64,000 nt of DNA. It comes from GCA-2688105 sp964499445. GTDB lineage: Bacteria > Chloroflexota > Dehalococcoidia > Dehalococcoidales > GCA-2688105. A model generated the notes under the pieces. The model saw only the letters and a program-made list of their open reading frames with translations, ran no database searches and was not told the origin of the DNA. The position numbers were made by a program, and so were the translations under genes. The DNA lies in assembly GCA_964499445.1 (NCBI GenBank), contig CAZCLE010000002.1:30785-94784 (forward strand). The letters run 5' to 3'. Positions 45,720 to 54,729 of the stretch are shown here, in pieces; within the stretch, counting starts at the first letter, position 1, and every line of letters begins with the position of its first letter.

Positions 45720-46913
45720 GTGGCTAAGATGACAGTCAGAGATGTGGAGGTTAGTGGCAAGAGGGTTTTAGTTAGGGTCGATTTCAACGTTCCTCTAGAT
45801 GAAAAAACCGGGGTTATCACTGATGATAGCCGTATCCAGGCAGCACTACCTACTATTAAATACCTTATTGACCAGGGAGCAAAGGTTATCCTGATTTCTC
45901 ATCTGGGTCGACCTAAAGGTGAAGTAGTTGATAAGTTACGGCTAACGGTTGTTGCCCAACGTCTATCACAATTATTAGGGCAGCAGGTTGGAGTTACTAA
46001 AGATTGCATTGGTGCTGAAGTGGAGAAGTCGGTAAAAAGCTTGAGGAGTGGTGATGTTTTGCTTCTGGAAAATCTTCGGTTTCATTCTGCTGAGGAGATG
46101 GACAGCCCTCTCTTTGCTCGAGCCTTGGCTAGGTTAGCTGACATATACGTTAATGATGCCTTCGGAACCTCCCATCGAAGCCATGCCTCAATAGTTAGGA
46201 TGGCTGAATATCTTCCTGCGGTATCTGGTCTGCTATTGGAGAAGGAACTTAATACCCTGGGCAGTATTTTAAAAAATCCAGCTCACCCCTTTGCCGCCAT
46301 TCTTGGTGGAGCCAAGGTGAGTGACAAGCTGGGCATGCTCGAAAATATTGTGGCTAAGGTGGACTATCTTCTAATCGGTGGTGGTATGGCGGCTACCTTC
46401 CTAAAAGCTAAATCCTGCGAGGTAGGACAATCATTAGTTGAGCCTGACCGTCTGGATACTGTTGCCGGGTTAATGGAAAAGGCGGCAGGAAACGGAGTGC
46501 AGTTGCTATTACCAGTGGATGTGGTTATTGCTGATGAATTTAGTGCCCAAGCTGAGGTCAAAGTAGTACCTATAAAAAATGTGCCACCTGGCTGGAGTAT
46601 TGTAGATATAGGCCCCCAAACCGTTAAGAGCTTCTACAAAGAATTACGCCGGTGTAAAACCGTTTTCTGGAATGGTCCTATGGGCATATACGAGATACCT
46701 CAATTTGCTCAAGGAACGCAGACTATAGCCAAGCTCTTATCCAATCTTAACGCCACTACGATTATGGGGGGAGGCTCTACTGCTGAGGTAGTGATTGAGT
46801 TGGGATTAGCCGATAAGATGACCTTCATCTCTACCGGGGGCGGTGCGTCGCTTATATTTTTAGGTGGCGGAGCACTGCCTGGCGTGGAAGTACTGCTTGA
46901 TAAAAAACCATAA
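45720..46913 (+). CDS. pgk: Phosphoglycerate kinase
   Basis: This 397-residue enzyme interconverts 1,3-bisphosphoglycerate and 3-phosphoglycerate. Signature segments are KRVLVRVDFNVPLD near residue 14, LISHLGRPKG near 58, the NDAFGTSHRSHAS block near 160 and the C-terminal ATP-binding GGGSTAEVVIELG and STGGGASL. It starts at GTG after TAGGAGGG. It leads a glycolysis cluster with phosphoglycerate mutase and triose-phosphate isomerase. Confidence 0.96.
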   Translation: MAKMTVRDVEVSGKRVLVRVDFNVPLDEKTGVITDDSRIQAALPTIKYLIDQGAKVILISHLGRPKGEVVDKLRLTVVAQRLSQLLGQQVGVTKDCIGAEVEKSVKSLRSGDVLLLENLRFHSAEEMDSPLFARALARLADIYVNDAFGTSHRSHASIVRMAEYLPAVSGLLLEKELNTLGSILKNPAHPFAAILGGAKVSDKLGMLENIVAKVDYLLIGGGMAATFLKAKSCEVGQSLVEPDRLDTVAGLMEKAAGNGVQLLLPVDVVIADEFSAQAEVKVVPIKNVPPGWSIVDIGPQTVKSFYKELRRCKTVFWNGPMGIYEIPQFAQGTQTIAKLLSNLNATTIMGGGSTAEVVIELGLADKMTFISTGGGASLIFLGGGALPGVEVLLDKKP

Positions 46914-46952
46914 TCAGGAGTAAAGTTAAGTAGTACACCCCCTTCAAAGTGC

Positions 46953-47002
46953 TCTTCTCCCTTTCCTTTGAAAGAGAGGGGAATACGAAAGGTGAGGTTG
47001 AT
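46953..47002 (+). repeat. REP-like intergenic repeat, copy 2
   Basis: CTTCTCCCTTTCCTTTGAAA and GAGAGGGGAATACGAAAGGTGAGG match the family described at 45571. The GGTGAGG end serves as the ribosome site of the next gene. Confidence 0.6.
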
Positions 47003-48208
47003 ATGATTAATCTGGAGTTAATAAAATCCATTTCTAGGCCTTCGCCTACCAAAATTGTGTTATTAGTCATCGACGGCTTAGGTGGATTGCCCAGTCCAGA
47101 AACAGGTGAGACAGAGCTGGAGACGGCTAATACCCCGAATCTCGACCAATTGGCGGCTAAAGGTATATGTGGCCTTATTGACCCGGTGAGCCCGGGGATA
47201 ACTCCAGGTAGTGCCCCCGGTCACTTAGCTTTGTTTGGGTATAATCCGGTCAGTTTTAATATTGGTCGGGGGGTATTGGAAGCAATTGGTGTGGATTTTG
47301 ACCTTCGGCCGGGGGATGTGGCGGCTCGGGGCAACTTCTGCACTACGGATGAGATGGGTTTAGTTACTGACCGCAGGGCAGGGCGCATCTCTACTGAGAA
47401 GTGTGCCGAACTGTGCCAATTATTGGATGGACTGGTAATAGATAAGGTCAAAATTCTGGTTTGGCCGGTTAGGGAGCACCGCTTTATAGTGGTATTTCGG
47501 GGGCAGGGTCTTATCCCTGACGTCAGCGGTTCTGACCCCCAGCAGCTAGGAGTAGCTCCGGTGGTGGTTACCGCCCTATGTCCCGAAGCTGATGGGATGG
47601 CTGGTATTGCCAATCAATTTATAGCCCAGGCGAAGACAGCCCTGGCCGGGCATCATCCCGCCAATATGGTTCTCCTCCGCGGCTTCTCCAGGCTTCCTCA
47701 ATTGCCGACTATGGGTGAGGTTTATAAATTGAAGCCGGCAGCCATTGCCAGCTATCCAATGTATCGGGGGTTAGCCAGGTTGGTCGGTATGGAGATTCTG
47801 GAGACAGGAATTAGTATTGAAGATGAATTTATGACACTAAAACAGAACTACGCTAATTATGACTTTTTCTTCTTACATATCAAAGGAACAGATAGCGCTG
47901 GTGAAGATGGTGACTTTGACCGAAAGGTCAGAATTATAGAACAGGTTGATAACGCTCTATCCGAGCTAATAAGCCTGGAGCCCGATGTCATCGTGGTTAC
48001 TGGTGACCATTCCACGCCAGCAGTGCTTAAAGGGCATAGCTGGCACCCGGTACCTATTCTTTTGTATTCTAAATGGTGCCGTCCTGACAAGGTAAGCCAG
48101 TTTTCCGAGTCGGCTTGTGTTTCTGGTGGGCTGGGGCGCTTTCCCGCTACCCAGATTATGCCTTTAGCTATGGCTAACGCTCTGAAGCTAAATAAATTCG
48201 GGGCTTAG
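47003..48208 (+). CDS. apgM: Archaeal-type cofactor-independent phosphoglycerate mutase
   Basis: This 401-residue protein belongs to the alkaline-phosphatase superfamily (aPGAM) and interconverts 3- and 2-phosphoglycerate without a bisphosphate cofactor. Metal and phosphate sites are visible in VIDGLGGLP near residue 22, TPGSAPGHLALFGYNP near 70 (catalytic Ser) and the C-terminal TGDHSTPAVLKGHSWHPVP. I use the ATG at 47003, preceded by the ribosome site GGTGAGG. It lies between pgk and tpiA, so the three are probably one operon. Confidence 0.93.
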   Translation: MINLELIKSISRPSPTKIVLLVIDGLGGLPSPETGETELETANTPNLDQLAAKGICGLIDPVSPGITPGSAPGHLALFGYNPVSFNIGRGVLEAIGVDFDLRPGDVAARGNFCTTDEMGLVTDRRAGRISTEKCAELCQLLDGLVIDKVKILVWPVREHRFIVVFRGQGLIPDVSGSDPQQLGVAPVVVTALCPEADGMAGIANQFIAQAKTALAGHHPANMVLLRGFSRLPQLPTMGEVYKLKPAAIASYPMYRGLARLVGMEILETGISIEDEFMTLKQNYANYDFFFLHIKGTDSAGEDGDFDRKVRIIEQVDNALSELISLEPDVIVVTGDHSTPAVLKGHSWHPVPILLYSKWCRPDKVSQFSESACVSGGLGRFPATQIMPLAMANALKLNKFGA

Positions 48209-48262
48209 TTGTAGTCATCCATAAGCAGATAGGGTCATGAGCAATCTCTTTAGGGGGCTAAA

Positions 48263-49033
48263 ATGCGGGTGCCGATGATTGCTGGTAACTGGAAGATGAA
48301 TACCACGGTAAGCCAAGCCGTAGAGTTGGTCAGTGAAATGCGCCACGAACTTGATGAGATAGATAATATTGACAAGGTAATTTGTCCCCCATTCATTTCG
48401 CTAGTTGCGGTAGGGGAGCTAATTAAAGGCACCTCAATAAAGTTGGGAGCGCAGAATATGTACTTTGAGGAGAAGGGAGCCTATACCGGGGAGATTTCCC
48501 CGCTGATGCTGGCTGACCTGTGTGAATTGGTTATTATCGGGCACTCTGAGCGCAGGCAGTATTTTAACGAAACCGGAGAGATGGTTAATAAAAAGATTCT
48601 GGCCGCGCTGGGGGTTGGGCTGAAGCCTATTTTATGTATTGGGGAGAGGTTGGAGGAAAATGAGGCGGGAAGGACGGAAGAGGTGGTAACCGGGCAGTTA
48701 AGGTCAGCCCTGGCCGGGGTAAATCGCCCCAACGACCTGATTATCGCCTATGAGCCGGTCTGGGCTATTGGCACCGGTAAGGCGGCTACCGGTAAGCAGG
48801 CAAATGAGACCATCGGTTTTATTCGCCGTAATCTGGCTGAATTATATGGTAAAGAAATGGCGCAGGAGGTGCGTATTCTGTACGGGGGCAGTGTTACTGC
48901 GGCCAATACCGGTGAATTCATAAACCAGCCTGAGATAGATGGCGCCCTTGTCGGTGGGGCAAGTCTGAAAGCCAGCGAATTTTTGAGCATTATCAGGCTG
49001 ACCTCGGAAATTAGAGAGCACCTATCGGGGTAG
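48263..49033 (+). CDS. tpiA: Triose-phosphate isomerase
   Basis: This 256-residue TIM barrel has the N-terminal AGNWKMNTT (Asn and Lys of the active site), the His loop IIGHSERRQYF near residue 93, the catalytic Glu in IAYEPVWAIGTGKAAT near 165 and the phosphate loop ILYGGSVTAAN near 212. All key residues are present. It closes the glycolytic trio and is followed by a REP-like repeat region. Confidence 0.97.
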   Translation: MRVPMIAGNWKMNTTVSQAVELVSEMRHELDEIDNIDKVICPPFISLVAVGELIKGTSIKLGAQNMYFEEKGAYTGEISPLMLADLCELVIIGHSERRQYFNETGEMVNKKILAALGVGLKPILCIGERLEENEAGRTEEVVTGQLRSALAGVNRPNDLIIAYEPVWAIGTGKAATGKQANETIGFIRRNLAELYGKEMAQEVRILYGGSVTAANTGEFINQPEIDGALVGGASLKASEFLSIIRLTSEIREHLSG

Positions 49034-49132
49034 ATTGAAGGGGTGAAGCCCCTCTAAAAACTATGCTCTCCTTATTAAGAGGAAGGGTTTGAAGGAGAGT
49101 GCAAGAGAGGCGAAGCCTCTCTTGCATAACGA

Positions 49133-49180
49133 ATTCCCCCTCCCTTACAAGGGAGGGGGATAAAGGGGGTAGGTTGCTAA
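49133..49180 (+). repeat. REP-like intergenic repeat, copy 3, with GGGG-TGAAG-CCCC hairpin upstream
   Basis: CCCCCTCCCTTACAAGGGAGGGGG is followed by ATAAAGGGGGTAGGTTG. The arms form a strong hairpin. Two short GGGGTGAAGCCCC and GAGGCGAAGCCTC hairpins lie just before it (49036-49048 and 49107-49119). Confidence 0.6.
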
Positions 49181-49210
49181 GGAAATATAGAGGGGATAGG
49201 GTTATTAAGA

Positions 49211-50131
49211 ATGAACCGTTTGGTGGCTATAGTTGGTCCGACTGGTGTGGGTAAGAGTAAGCTGGCTCTTGGTCTGGCTCAGACTTTTGATGGAGAGATA
49301 GTAAGCACTGATAGCCGACAAGTGTACTGTCATATGGATATTGGCACGGCTAAACCTAGCCCCCAGGAGCTAGCTCTTGTCCCTCATCACCTGATTAGCA
49401 TAGTTAACCCTGACGAAGATTTTAGCCTGGCTCAATATCAGGAGCTAGCTTGCCGAGCTATTGACGCTATTCAGCAGCGTAACAAATTGCCGTTACTGGT
49501 AGGTGGTAGCGGACTGTATGTATGGTCGGTACTGGAAGGCTGGGGAATACCGCAAGTTCCGCCCGACCCAGAATTCAGACGTAGCTTGGAGAAGAAGGCA
49601 ACCGATGTCGGTAAGGATGAGGTTTATCAGGAATTGGTGAAAGCTGACCCGGTTGCCGCCCAGAGGATTGACCCGCGTAACATGCGCCGCGTAATAAGGG
49701 CTCTTGAGGTGTGCAGGAGTGCAGGAGCCCCTTTTTCTCAGCTTCAAAATAAAGAGGCACCGCCGTTTAATACGTTGATAATAGGGTTGACCGCAGACAG
49801 GGGAGAGCTATATCGTAGAATTGACCTGAGGGTTGATGAAATGATAAAGCAAGGCCTGGTGGCTGAAGTGGAGAAGCTGGTGAATATGGGCTATGACTTT
49901 AATCTGCCGGCTATGTCGGGCATTAGTTATAAGCAAATTGGCATGTTCCTTAACCGGGAACTGACCTTGCCGGCTGCCATTCAGCAAATCAAGTTTGAGA
50001 CCCATCGGTTTGTTCGTCACCAATACGCCTGGTTTCGGCTGAAGGATGACCGGATAAAGTGGTTTAATATACAGAGCCGGCTGGATTCAGAAATCACCGC
50101 GCTACTGGCTAGATTTATAAGGGGTGAGTAG
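49211..50131 (+). CDS. miaA: tRNA dimethylallyltransferase MiaA
   Basis: This 306-residue enzyme adds the dimethylallyl group to A37 of tRNAs reading UNN codons. It has the P-loop VGPTGVGKSKLALG near residue 9, the DSRQVYCHMDIGTAKP block near 36, GGSGLYVWSVLEG near 97 and RNMRRVIRALEV near 158. The zinc-finger domain of eukaryotic forms is absent, as usual in bacteria. It starts a run with a methyltransferase, dapF and dapL. Confidence 0.95.
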   Translation: MNRLVAIVGPTGVGKSKLALGLAQTFDGEIVSTDSRQVYCHMDIGTAKPSPQELALVPHHLISIVNPDEDFSLAQYQELACRAIDAIQQRNKLPLLVGGSGLYVWSVLEGWGIPQVPPDPEFRRSLEKKATDVGKDEVYQELVKADPVAAQRIDPRNMRRVIRALEVCRSAGAPFSQLQNKEAPPFNTLIIGLTADRGELYRRIDLRVDEMIKQGLVAEVEKLVNMGYDFNLPAMSGISYKQIGMFLNRELTLPAAIQQIKFETHRFVRHQYAWFRLKDDRIKWFNIQSRLDSEITALLARFIRGE

Positions 50132-50147
50132 ACCCGGTGAGGATTTT

Positions 50148-50825
50148 ATGTCTCTAACAAAATCTATAAAGAATATGTTCCCGGAAGCAATACCGATGCC
50201 TGGCGCCGTAATTTACAATGCCATACCGGCAAGAATCCTCAAGAAGCCAGAGAGAGAGCTAGCTCAGAATATAGCTGGTAGCATGGAAACCGGGGTTCTG
50301 GTGGATTTAGGCTCAGGCACCGGTTTTTTAGCGATAGAGATTGCTAAAAGGGCACCTCAGCTGAAGGTTTATGGCATTGATTTAAGCCGAGCAATGGTAA
50401 AAATCGCCAGAAGGCATGCCCAAACTACTAAAAATGTTCAATTTGAAGTTTGTAATGCTGCTGAACTTACCTTTAAGGATGATTCAATTGATTTTATTGT
50501 TAGCACCGGTTCTTTGCATCATTGGAAGAAACCAGTCAAGATATTCAATGAATGTTATCGAGTTCTCAAAAGTGGCAAAGAGGCGTGGATATATGACGGG
50601 TGCCCAGATATTCCTAAAGAAGAGGCTGGCAAAGTAGTTAAGAAGTATGGTTTTTTGCGCTACCAGGTTTTGAGAAGACTGGTAAGAATTCATGGTTTCA
50701 CTAGAGATGAGTATGAGAGTGAAATCAGAGGTGTTTTGGAGCAGACAAAATTCAAAGGTCATTATAAAATGGAGCAAACAGACATCTGGATGAAGATAGT
50801 GGCTAGAAAGCATGTCAAATCGTAG
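50148..50825 (+). CDS. Class I SAM-dependent methyltransferase
   Basis: This 225-residue protein has the SAM-binding motifs VDLGSGTGFLAIEIAKR near residue 53, VYGIDLSRAMVKIARR near 78 and FIVSTGSLHHWKKP near 122. It resembles the UbiE/Methyltransf_11 family. I use the ATG at 50148 with GTGAGGA upstream; the open frame begins at 50124. The substrate is unknown. It is set between miaA and dapF with short gaps, so it is likely co-transcribed. Confidence 0.82.
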   Translation: MSLTKSIKNMFPEAIPMPGAVIYNAIPARILKKPERELAQNIAGSMETGVLVDLGSGTGFLAIEIAKRAPQLKVYGIDLSRAMVKIARRHAQTTKNVQFEVCNAAELTFKDDSIDFIVSTGSLHHWKKPVKIFNECYRVLKSGKEAWIYDGCPDIPKEEAGKVVKKYGFLRYQVLRRLVRIHGFTRDEYESEIRGVLEQTKFKGHYKMEQTDIWMKIVARKHVKS

Positions 50826-50843
50826 TTTTATTTGGGAAGTAAT

Positions 50844-51728
50844 ATGAACTTTACTAAGCTTCAGGGTGCTGGAAACGATTTTATACTGGTTGAGGCGGGC
50901 GGTGTGGGTCAGGATTGGTCACCATTAGCCATGGCTATGTGCGACCGTCACTTTGGTATCGGCGCTGACGGCTTGCTGCTGTTATTGCCTTCAGATACTG
51001 CTGACTTCCGGATGCGTGTGTTTAACCCCGATGGCTCTGAGACTGAGGCTTGTGGCAACGGGCTAAGATGCTTAGTTAGATATGTTGTCGATAAAGGACT
51101 TTTACCCAAGAAGCTCGAGGGAGCCGGGGAAATATTAGTCGACACAATGGCTGGTATAAGGAGAGCCAAAATCCATAAGGCCAAGGGTAAACTAACTAAA
51201 ATCCAGGTCGGTATGGGGACACCAAAATTTGAGGCTGAAGATATTCCAGTAGTGGTAGGGCAGGATGTAGTTGACATAAAGTCAATGTTAAGCTACCATA
51301 TTTGCGTAAAGGGTAAGGAGTTGCTACTAAACCTGGTGTCTATGGGCAATCCTCATGCCGTTTATTTCTGGCAACATTCGGTATCTGATTTTCCATTGTC
51401 TGAGCTAGGACCAGAAGTTGAGAGACATAGAATGTTTCCCAACCGGACAAACTTTGAAGTAGCCAATGTTATAAGTCGGCAGCAGATAGAAGCCCGGGTG
51501 TGGGAAAGGGGAGTAGGGGAGACACTGGCCTGCGGCAGTGGCGCCTGTGCGGTAGCTGTCGCTGCTCAGCGACACGGTTATATAGATAATAAAGTTGACA
51601 TAAAACTGCCGGGTGGTATACTGGGGGTGGAGTGGGATGGGGTAGGCGAAGTATTCCTCAGCGGTCCGGCGGAGATAGTATTTACCGGAGAATGGCCAGA
51701 CGAAGACCGTTTATCACGGGTAGATTAA
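50844..51728 (+). CDS. dapF: Diaminopimelate epimerase DapF
   Basis: This 294-residue enzyme converts LL- to meso-diaminopimelate for lysine and the cell wall. Its two catalytic cysteines lie in EACGNGLRCLVRY near residue 72 and ETLACGSGACAVAVAA near 237. The N-terminal KLQGAGNDFILVE is a family signature. I prefer the ATG at 50844, after GGGAAG, to the GTG/ATG at 50832. It pairs functionally with dapL directly downstream. Confidence 0.95.
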   Translation: MNFTKLQGAGNDFILVEAGGVGQDWSPLAMAMCDRHFGIGADGLLLLLPSDTADFRMRVFNPDGSETEACGNGLRCLVRYVVDKGLLPKKLEGAGEILVDTMAGIRRAKIHKAKGKLTKIQVGMGTPKFEAEDIPVVVGQDVVDIKSMLSYHICVKGKELLLNLVSMGNPHAVYFWQHSVSDFPLSELGPEVERHRMFPNRTNFEVANVISRQQIEARVWERGVGETLACGSGACAVAVAAQRHGYIDNKVDIKLPGGILGVEWDGVGEVFLSGPAEIVFTGEWPDEDRLSRVD

Positions 51729-51752
51729 AGGGGCGAAGCCCCTTCAGAAAAT

Positions 51753-51800
51753 TCTTCCCCATCTCCTTTGAAGGAGAGGGGGATACAGGGGGTGAGGTTG
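51753..51800 (+). repeat. REP-like intergenic repeat, copy 4
   Basis: CTTCCCCATCTCCTTTGAAG and GAGAGGGGGATACAGGGGGTGAGGTTG match the repeat family, and an AAGGGGCGAAGCCCCTT hairpin sits just upstream (51727-51743). The GGTGAGG part again coincides with the start region of the next gene. Confidence 0.6.
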
Positions 51801-52994
51801 ATTAACAATCTCATATCAAAACGGGTGGAAAATCTACCACCTTATCTCTTTGTAGAAATTAGTCGGAAGATTGCCGAGAAAAGGGCGAAGGGCGAAGAGG
51901 TGATTAGCTTCGCTATCGGCGACCCCGATATACCAACGCCATCTCACATAATTAACAGGCTGCTTGAGGCAGCCCAAGACCCGGCTAATCACCGCTATCC
52001 GGAGACAGCCGGTTTACCCGAGCTGCGTCAGGCTATAGCCGAATGGTATCAAAGACGCTTCGGTGTTTCTCTCAATGCCGATTCAGAGGTATTACCCCTT
52101 ATTGGTGCCAAGGAGGGTATTGCCCATATTGCCCTGTGCTTTATTGACCCCGGGGACATCGCCTTGGTGCCTGACCCGGCCTACCCGGTTTATTCGATAA
52201 GCACTGCCTTAGCCGGTGGGGAGCCTTACTATATGCCACTTGATGCGGAGAATAATTTTCTGCCTGATTTGAAGGCTGTACCTGATGACATTTGGAAAAG
52301 GGCTAAACTTCTGTGGCTCAGCTATCCTAATAACCCCACCGGCGCCGTGGCTGACCTTGACTTCTTCAATAGGGTAGTTGAACTGGCTCATAAGCATGAC
52401 GTTGCTATCTGTCACGATGGTCCATATACAGAAGTTACCTACGATGGCTATCAGCCGGTTAGTTTTATGCAAGCGGATGGAGCCAGGGAAGCGGGTGTGG
52501 AGTTCCACTCTTTATCCAAGAGCTATAATATGACCGGGTGGCGGATAGGAATGGTAGTGGGTAATCCTATTATGGTAGATGCCCTGAAGAGGGTTAAATC
52601 AAATTTGGACTCAGGGATTCCCCAGGCAATTCAATATGCTGCCATTGAGGCTTTGACCGGCTCCCAGGATTGTATCCAGGAGCACAATACCATATACCAG
52701 AAACGCCGCGACCTGGTTGTTGAGCTGTTAAATAGTATTGGGCTTGAAGCCAAGCCGCCTAAGGCAGGTCTGTATATCTGGGCTAAGGTTCCTGAAGGCT
52801 ATACATCGGTTGACTTTGCTACCGATTTGCTGGAGAAGGTGGGGGTAGCCGTTACCCCGGGAGTAGGCTATGGCCAAAATGGTGAGGGTTATGTGCGGTT
52901 GTCTCTGACCATTCCCGATGCATTGCTGGTGAAGGGTTTATCACGGCTAGCCGGGTGGCGTAGCCCTAGAGCTAGACCAAAGGTAAAAAAATAA
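51792..52994 (+). CDS. dapL: LL-diaminopimelate aminotransferase DapL
   Basis: This 400-residue PLP enzyme makes LL-diaminopimelate directly from tetrahydrodipicolinate. Family segments are SKRVENLPPYLFVEISRKIAEK at the start, SFAIGDPDIPTPSHI, the SYPNNPTGAV block, and the PLP lysine in SLSKSYNMTGWRIG near residue 245. The start is uncertain because a REP-like repeat overlaps it: GTG (51792) and TTG (51798) are both possible. With dapF it forms a short acyl-free lysine route seen in Chloroflexota and plants. Confidence 0.9.
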   Translation: MRLINNLISKRVENLPPYLFVEISRKIAEKRAKGEEVISFAIGDPDIPTPSHIINRLLEAAQDPANHRYPETAGLPELRQAIAEWYQRRFGVSLNADSEVLPLIGAKEGIAHIALCFIDPGDIALVPDPAYPVYSISTALAGGEPYYMPLDAENNFLPDLKAVPDDIWKRAKLLWLSYPNNPTGAVADLDFFNRVVELAHKHDVAICHDGPYTEVTYDGYQPVSFMQADGAREAGVEFHSLSKSYNMTGWRIGMVVGNPIMVDALKRVKSNLDSGIPQAIQYAAIEALTGSQDCIQEHNTIYQKRRDLVVELLNSIGLEAKPPKAGLYIWAKVPEGYTSVDFATDLLEKVGVAVTPGVGYGQNGEGYVRLSLTIPDALLVKGLSRLAGWRSPRARPKVKK

Positions 52995-53037
52995 CTTTAC
53001 ATAAAACAAACCCAGCCAGTTAGTAAGGGAGGTTGCT

Positions 53038-54195
53038 ATTAGAAACACCATTCTTACTCAAGCATCTTCAGAAAAGGCATTGCTGGTAGCCGTAGCCACT
53101 AAAGGGAGTGCCGGTAGATGGCTGGTAGAGGACTCTATGGAGGAACTGGCTCAATTAGCCGGCACGGCCGGGGCTAGTGTGGTCGGAAAGCTTATACAGC
53201 AGTTACCCAAACCCTCAAAAACGCATTATCTGGGCAAAGGCAAACTGGACGAACTACTGGCTCTGAAGACTAGCACCAGCTATAATGTAGCCATTTTTGA
53301 TGACGAGCTGTCACCGCTACAGCAACGAAACCTGGAAGAGGTTCTTCAGGTAAAGGTAATTGACCGCGCCGCATTGATTTTAGATGTTTTCGCCCGGCGT
53401 GCCCGAACCCATGAGGGTCAATTACAGGTAGAACTGGCTCAGCATCAATACCTTTTGCCTCGTCTGGCCGGGCAGTGGAGTCACCTGGAAAGGTTAGGCG
53501 GTGGTATCGGTACCAGAGGTCCCGGAGAAGCCCAGATTGAGACTGATAGACGCCTCATTCGCCGAAAAATTCATCATCAAAAGGCGCAGATTGAAGAGGT
53601 GAGGAAACATCGTGAGTTATATCGCCACCAGCGCCGGAAGAGTGGTATTCCTATAGTAGCCCTGGTTGGCTACACTAATTCTGGTAAAAGCACCTTGCTA
53701 AATGCTCTCACCCAGGCTGAAGTGTTTGTTGAGGACAAGCTCTTTGCCACTTTAGACCCAACCACCCGACGTTTATCCCTCCCTGATAAAAGTGCGGTCT
53801 TAGTTACTGATACTGTTGGCTTTATCAGGAAGCTACCGCCGACTATTGTAACTGCCTTCAGGGCAACCCTTGAGGAACTGGTCGAAGCCAGTATGCTTGT
53901 TCATGTAGTTGACTTAACTTCTCGTAGTGCTCCTGAGCAATGCCAGACCGTTGAGGATATTCTTGCCGACCTTAACCTCATGGATAAGCCCCGGATTACG
54001 GCGCTGAATAAAATTGATTTACTGCTGAACAGGGGAAAGACCTGGGATGAAGAATCAGCCATAAGTTATCTTTCCCACCGGAGTGAGGTAACCGGGAAAA
54101 ATACGGTGCTCATTTCAGCCACCAAAAGATGGGGACTAACTGAACTTTCAGCGCTAATTAACCACACCCTGGCCCAAACCGTCTCCCCGGTTTAA
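53038..54195 (+). CDS. hflX: GTPase HflX, probable ATT start
   Basis: This ribosome-associated GTPase rescues stalled ribosomes. It has the N-terminal HflX domain (LGKGKLDELLAL, the DDELSPLQQRNLEE block), GGGIGTRGPGEAQIETDRR near residue 150, and a GTPase domain with ALVGYTNSGKSTLLNAL near 205 and TALNKIDLL near 325. The first standard start in frame is TTG 53080, but it has no good ribosome site. The strong site AAGGGAGG at 53025-53032 points to the ATT at 53038, which gives 385 residues. I use that start with moderate confidence. Confidence 0.9.
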   Translation: MRNTILTQASSEKALLVAVATKGSAGRWLVEDSMEELAQLAGTAGASVVGKLIQQLPKPSKTHYLGKGKLDELLALKTSTSYNVAIFDDELSPLQQRNLEEVLQVKVIDRAALILDVFARRARTHEGQLQVELAQHQYLLPRLAGQWSHLERLGGGIGTRGPGEAQIETDRRLIRRKIHHQKAQIEEVRKHRELYRHQRRKSGIPIVALVGYTNSGKSTLLNALTQAEVFVEDKLFATLDPTTRRLSLPDKSAVLVTDTVGFIRKLPPTIVTAFRATLEELVEASMLVHVVDLTSRSAPEQCQTVEDILADLNLMDKPRITALNKIDLLLNRGKTWDEESAISYLSHRSEVTGKNTVLISATKRWGLTELSALINHTLAQTVSPV

Positions 54196-54198
54196 CCC

Positions 54199-54269
54199 TC
54201 CTCAAAATGACGCTCTGTAATCAAAATCTAGGCGCCTAAAAATCCTTTTGAATAGTTGGATACCTTTAA
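54199..54269 (+). repeat. Element-associated repeat, copy A
   Basis: This is the first of four direct copies of a motif centred on AATCAAAATCTAGGGGGG followed by TAAAA (copies B at 56461, C at 62971 and D at 63909). Copy A has TAGGCGCCTA, a perfect palindrome, in place of the G-run. It shares TCCTTTTGAAT..GTT..ATACCT with copy C downstream and CTCAAAATGACGC.CTG with copy D upstream. It lies just after hflX. Confidence 0.65.
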
Positions 54270-54287
54270 GCCCTGGTGGGAGCTTGA

Positions 54288-54614
54288 TTAACGATTGCGA
54301 AGCCCTGAAGAAGCCAGTCTGTCCTCAGAGAGATAGAGCTTGCCATCCTCGGTCACCTGGACAATATCAGCTCTCTTTAGAAGGTCTAAGGCTTGTGGCT
54401 TGTAGTCGCGAAACCTGGATAGACGCTGGGTAAAGGTTGGCGGGGTGAGCCCCAGTTCCACAACTGTCTTGGCATTTTTTTCATTGATGGCATTGTGCTC
54501 CCGGAAAATCCGTATCACTTTGGGGAAAGCTCGCTTCATAAACCAGCGGGGAACGAAAATCATAACCACCAGGGCTATCACCACCAACGCAATTAAAAAA
54601 GAGGTATCATTCAT
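54288..54614 (-). CDS. Small membrane-anchored protein of unknown function
   Basis: This 108-residue protein has one N-terminal membrane helix (about residues 6-24, LIALVVIALVVMIFVP) followed by a cytoplasmic part that looks like a small winged-helix or dimerisation fold (about 40-105, with RDYKPQALDLLKRADIVQVTEDGKLYLSEDRL). I do not recognise the family. It is convergent with hflX and lies between repeat copy A and the left candidate attachment site, so it is probably host DNA. Confidence 0.65.
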   Translation of the reverse strand: MNDTSFLIALVVIALVVMIFVPRWFMKRAFPKVIRIFREHNAINEKNAKTVVELGLTPPTFTQRLSRFRDYKPQALDLLKRADIVQVTEDGKLYLSEDRLASSGLRNR

Positions 54615-54729
54615 ATTTGTCTCCTGAATAAAGTATACACCGTAACTGATGGAGGTGGCAAGTTATCACAGGGAATAAGACAACATAACCTCATAATCTT
54701 ATGTAAAATGGTGTATAGTGGATAATTTG

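Noticed and set aside
54288..54614. Counting the minus-strand membrane protein as part of the virus-like element
   Set aside because: It is on the opposite strand and outside the GTTCG-N5-TATATCTTATGT pair. Only the A/D repeat pair would include it.
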